Assembly (NCBI RefSeq): GCF_900010755.1 | Contig: NZ_CZJT01000091.1 | Coordinates: forward strand, 62,001-126,000 | Direction: 5' to 3' | DNA length: 64,000 nucleotides | DNA from: Paeniglutamicibacter antarcticus | GTDB taxonomy: Bacteria; Actinomycetota; Actinomycetes; Actinomycetales; Micrococcaceae | Shown here: piece by piece, positions 61,936 to 64,000 of the stretch | Numbering within the stretch: position 1 is the stretch's first letter | Layout: every line of letters begins with the position of its first letter | Program-made: the position numbers and the translations under genes | The notes under the pieces: model-generated | The model's database searches: none | What the model was told of the DNA's origin: nothing | Seen by the model: only the letters and a program-made list of their open reading frames with translations

Positions 61936-62388
61936 TTAATCGTGGCGCATGTCTTTCCACCAGGTCAGCGGATCGGCAACCTTGAAGCGGCGCCCGGTCA
62001 TGGTGGTGGGGACGATGCGGACGAACTGGTCCTTGGGTCCCGATTCCCAGGGGAAGAGCCGCAGGTTGAATGAGTCGAGGGTTTCCTCGATGCCGGCGAA
62101 GAGTTCGGCCCGGCCCTGGACCATGACCGACCAGGCCATGCCGGTCTCCGGGTTCACGCCATCGGCCTGGAACGCCACCTTAGGCTGGGCGCGCAGGGTC
62201 CGCAGCTTGGTGCCTTCTCCGGTGCGGAAGACGATGGAACCGTGGTCGACGGTGAAATTGATCGGGAAGACCTGCGGGGTGTCGTCCATGCTGACGGCCA
62301 GGTGCCCCACGGAAATCGAGCGCAGCAGGTCCAAGCACTGGTTGGTTTCGAGTATTTCGGTGCCCTGGTGGGCGTGCTTCTTATCCAT
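61936..62388 (-). CDS. Pyridoxamine 5'-phosphate oxidase-fold flavoprotein
   Basis: 150 residues of the split-barrel FMN-binding type: 'LLRSISVGHLAVSMDDTPQV', 'FPINFTVDHGSIVFRTGEGT', 'KVAFQADGVNPETG' and 'GRAELF'. Related mycobacterial proteins bind F420, FMN or heme; the cofactor cannot be told. It may be a stress-type oxidoreductase. ATG 62388 is the only good start. It is monocistronic and leftward. Confidence 0.8.
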   Translation of the reverse strand: MDKKHAHQGTEILETNQCLDLLRSISVGHLAVSMDDTPQVFPINFTVDHGSIVFRTGEGTKLRTLRAQPKVAFQADGVNPETGMAWSVMVQGRAELFAGIEETLDSFNLRLFPWESGPKDQFVRIVPTTMTGRRFKVADPLTWWKDMRHD

Positions 62389-62728
62389 GGCTTGAGCCTA
62401 CGTCGAAGCGCGGTTCTGGGGTAGAGCAGGGATTGCCGGCAGCTGGGTGGACTCGCGAGCTGTCAGCTTTTTTGAAGTGGCTTTTGAAAAAGGCTTTGGA
62501 AGACACAGTGTCGGTGATTCGCGCGCGCACGCGCGTACGCGCGCGTGAGGCTTCGCAGGGGAGTGGCCCAACGGATTGTGGTCAAGTGCCGGCAGGTCAG
62601 TGGACGGTGCAGGCGTTTGGGATGGCTGGGGCAGGGGGCAAAAAGGGAGGCGGGCCTTGAACCAGTGGTTCAAGACCCGCCTCCCGTTCGGTGCAGGACC
62701 CATGGGCCCTGACAGCCAGCACACCCGG
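62389..62728. other. Intergenic region with a Z-DNA-prone tract and CTTTTGAA repeats
   Basis: About 340 bp with no gene. From 62466 to 62501 GCTTTTTTGAA, GGCTTTTGAA and GGCTTTGGAA follow each other as three degenerate repeats. From 62521 to 62547 an unbroken alternating purine-pyrimidine run of 27 bp, mostly CG with CA and TA steps, follows. The terminator of the RND gene lies at the right end. Confidence 0.7.
62640..62685 (-). terminator. Intrinsic terminator of the RND efflux gene
   Basis: GGGAGGCGGGCCTTGAACC at 62645-62663 pairs with its complement ending at 62685, with one mismatch, around the loop AGT. On the minus strand the stem is followed by TTTTTGCCCC. This is a strong terminator 43 bp past the RND stop. 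Confidence 0.85.
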
Positions 62729-64000
62729 TTAGGAGCCCTTGGGGTGGTGTTTGCCCTCTTCGACTTCCTTGCGTTCACGCCGGGTCAACGGGATGGACCC
62801 GGTGGCCGGGTTGATCAGCGTGCCCGGAGGGTAACTCCCGGTGGCGCTGACCGGCGGCGGAACCGCACCAGCATCGTTGTTTTTGCCGGCACTGTTGGTT
62901 TTTCCGGTACCCGTGGACTGCGCCTTGCCCGTGGACTGCGCCTTGCCCGTGGACTGCGCCTTGCCCTTGGCAGGCTTCGGGACCACGGGTCCGGCTCCGG
63001 TGACAACCGTTGCCGCGGTGGCAGCCGCCATGGCCTGGATCAAATCCGAGGTCGAGGTGGTCGGGGCGGCCAGGTCGCCGCCGGCCGCAGCGGCACGCTT
63101 GGCTGCCCGGCGTGCGGCACCGCGTTCCTTGGCACCCTCCACCAGGTGGTAGAGCACCGGAACCAGGATCAGCGTCAGCGCGGTGGAGGACACCAGGCCG
63201 CCGATGACCACCACTGCCAGCGGCTTGGAAATGAACCCGCCGCCGCCGGTCAGGCCCATGGCCATCGGAATCAACGCGAAGATCGTTGCCGCGGCAGTCA
63301 TCAAGATGGGGCGCAAACGTTGGCGTGCCCCGTGGTAGATGGCGTCCTGCAGGCTCATGGCCGGCCGGCCGGCGTACGGGTGCCGGTACTGGTTGATCAG
63401 GTCGATGAGCACGATGGCGTTGGTGACCACGATGCCCACCAGCATCAGCATGCCGATCAGCGACGGCAGGCCCAGCGGGACACCGGTGAGCAGCAGCAGG
63501 CCAATGGCGCCGGTGGCGGCAAACGGGATGGACACCAGCAGGATCAGCGGCTGCACCAGCGACTTGAACGTCGCCACCATGACCACGTAGACAATCGCGA
63601 TGGCTGCCAGCAGTGCCAGGTACAGCTGGGAGAAGGACTGCGCCTGTTCGGTGGCGGCGCCGCCCAGTTCCGCGGTGGCGCCCGCCGGAAGTTCCAGCGC
63701 GTCAAGCCGCTTGGTGACCTCCGCGGAGACCTTGCCCAGGTCGTTCTCGCCCGGGGTGATGGAAACCGTGGCAATGCGGTCGCCGTTGGAGGAGGTGATG
63801 GTGGCGGGGGACTGGGTCTGTTGGACCTTTGCAACATCGGCGAGCCGCACCAGCCCGGTGGAGCTTGGCAGTTTGAGGTCGCGCAGCTGCTCAACGCTGG
63901 TCAGGTTGGTTCCCTCGCCGATGGACACCGGGTAGTCGGTGTAGTCCAGCCGGATAGTGCCGGCCGGAACCGGGGAGATGGTGCCGGCTGCAAGTGCGCC
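62729..64000 (-). CDS. RND-family efflux pump, C-terminal part (runs off the right edge)
   Basis: 424 residues are visible; the frame is open to the window edge, so the 5' end lies outside. It is the C-terminal half of an AcrB/SwrC-like pump: 'QTQSPATITSSNGDRIATV' and 'ELGGAATEQAQSFSQLYLAL' in the porter region, then spans 'LLAAIAIVYVVMVATFKSLV', 'TGAIGLLLLTGVPLGLPSL' and 'VVIGGLVSSTALTLILVPVL'. After the last span there is an unusual cytosolic tail of about 115 residues, Ala/Lys-rich with three KAQSTG repeats (DNA 62917-62970). RND pumps export drugs or lipids using the proton gradient. Confidence 0.88.
   Translation of the reverse strand, partial: GALAAGTISPVPAGTIRLDYTDYPVSIGEGTNLTSVEQLRDLKLPSSTGLVRLADVAKVQQTQSPATITSSNGDRIATVSITPGENDLGKVSAEVTKRLDALELPAGATAELGGAATEQAQSFSQLYLALLAAIAIVYVVMVATFKSLVQPLILLVSIPFAATGAIGLLLLTGVPLGLPSLIGMLMLVGIVVTNAIVLIDLINQYRHPYAGRPAMSLQDAIYHGARQRLRPILMTAAATIFALIPMAMGLTGGGGFISKPLAVVVIGGLVSSTALTLILVPVLYHLVEGAKERGAARRAAKRAAAAGGDLAAPTTSTSDLIQAMAAATAATVVTGAGPVVPKPAKGKAQSTGKAQSTGKAQSTGTGKTNSAGKNNDAGAVPPPVSATGSYPPGTLINPATGSIPLTRRERKEVEEGKHHPKGS

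Overview
The window is a 64 kb piece of a high-GC actinobacterial chromosome. Gene content points to Micrococcaceae (an Arthrobacter or Paeniglutamicibacter-like soil bacterium): a homoprotocatechuate 2,3-dioxygenase very close to what I remember of the Arthrobacter/Brevibacterium enzymes, a CE1758-type luciferase-like monooxygenase, a DUF222/HNH (13E12-type) protein, an SPW-repeat membrane protein, DUF4287, and NrtR-nadABC-cysteine desulfurase. Many starts look leaderless. No rRNA, tRNA, CRISPR array or complete insertion sequence was seen.

Layout. 0-5 kb: a YgiC-type ATP-grasp ligase behind the Gly/Ser-rich tail of a truncated gene, an SRPBCC protein, and a YtrA-type GntR regulator with an ABC ATPase and permease. 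5-15 kb: a DEDDh exonuclease-BRCT fusion, a rhomboid-like/DUF2156 membrane protein, an ADP-ribosylglycohydrolase-like protein, the sbcDC operon and an MFS exporter. 15-19.5 kb: an IclR regulator divergent from hpaC-hpaB and an MHS-type transporter, the first half of 4-hydroxyphenylacetate (4-HPA) catabolism. 19.5-27 kb: two paralogous phosphoribosyltransferases around a META lipoprotein, a GlsB/YeaQ pseudogene, a PEP mutase-family gene with a broken partial copy 2.6 kb downstream, a lower-GC pentapeptide/channel-like gene between the two copies, and a DHA2-type drug exporter. 27-32.3 kb: the second half of 4-HPA catabolism (hpaD, hpaE, an FCD-type GntR regulator and an FAH-RraA fusion), one leftward unit with a clear promoter and operator. 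32.3-34 kb: mostly non-coding, with a run of G-loop hairpins ending in a terminator and a small secreted DUF2690 protein.

34-41.5 kb: an alpha/beta hydrolase with an ABM monooxygenase, then nrtR-nadA-nadB-nadC-cysteine desulfurase, which makes NAD de novo under a repressor that senses NAD status and whose likely operator overlaps its own start. 41.5-50.8 kb: a TOPRIM protein, an M20 peptidase, a small membrane protein near an orphan SOS-box-like palindrome, a GAF histidine kinase convergent with a NarL-type regulator, a GNAT enzyme, a probable XRE/DUF6036 toxin-antitoxin-like pair, an HD hydrolase and an MGT-type glycosyltransferase. 51-64 kb: an ABC-F ATPase, a VanY-type carboxypeptidase, several small membrane or stress proteins, a MarR regulator with the CE1758-type monooxygenase divergent from an MFS exporter, a DUF222/HNH protein, a pyridoxamine-oxidase-fold protein, and the 3' part of an RND efflux pump running off the right edge.

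The genes form one dominant theme: aromatic acid use. HpaBC hydroxylates 4-HPA to homoprotocatechuate, HpaD cleaves the ring, HpaE oxidises the semialdehyde, and the FAH domain of the fusion decarboxylates or isomerises the product. The fused RraA-like domain may supply the final aldolase step, since no HpaH or HpaI is present. The two halves lie about 8 kb apart, are transcribed divergently and have different regulators (IclR and FCD-GntR). All protein calls rest on motif recognition from memory; no database search was possible.
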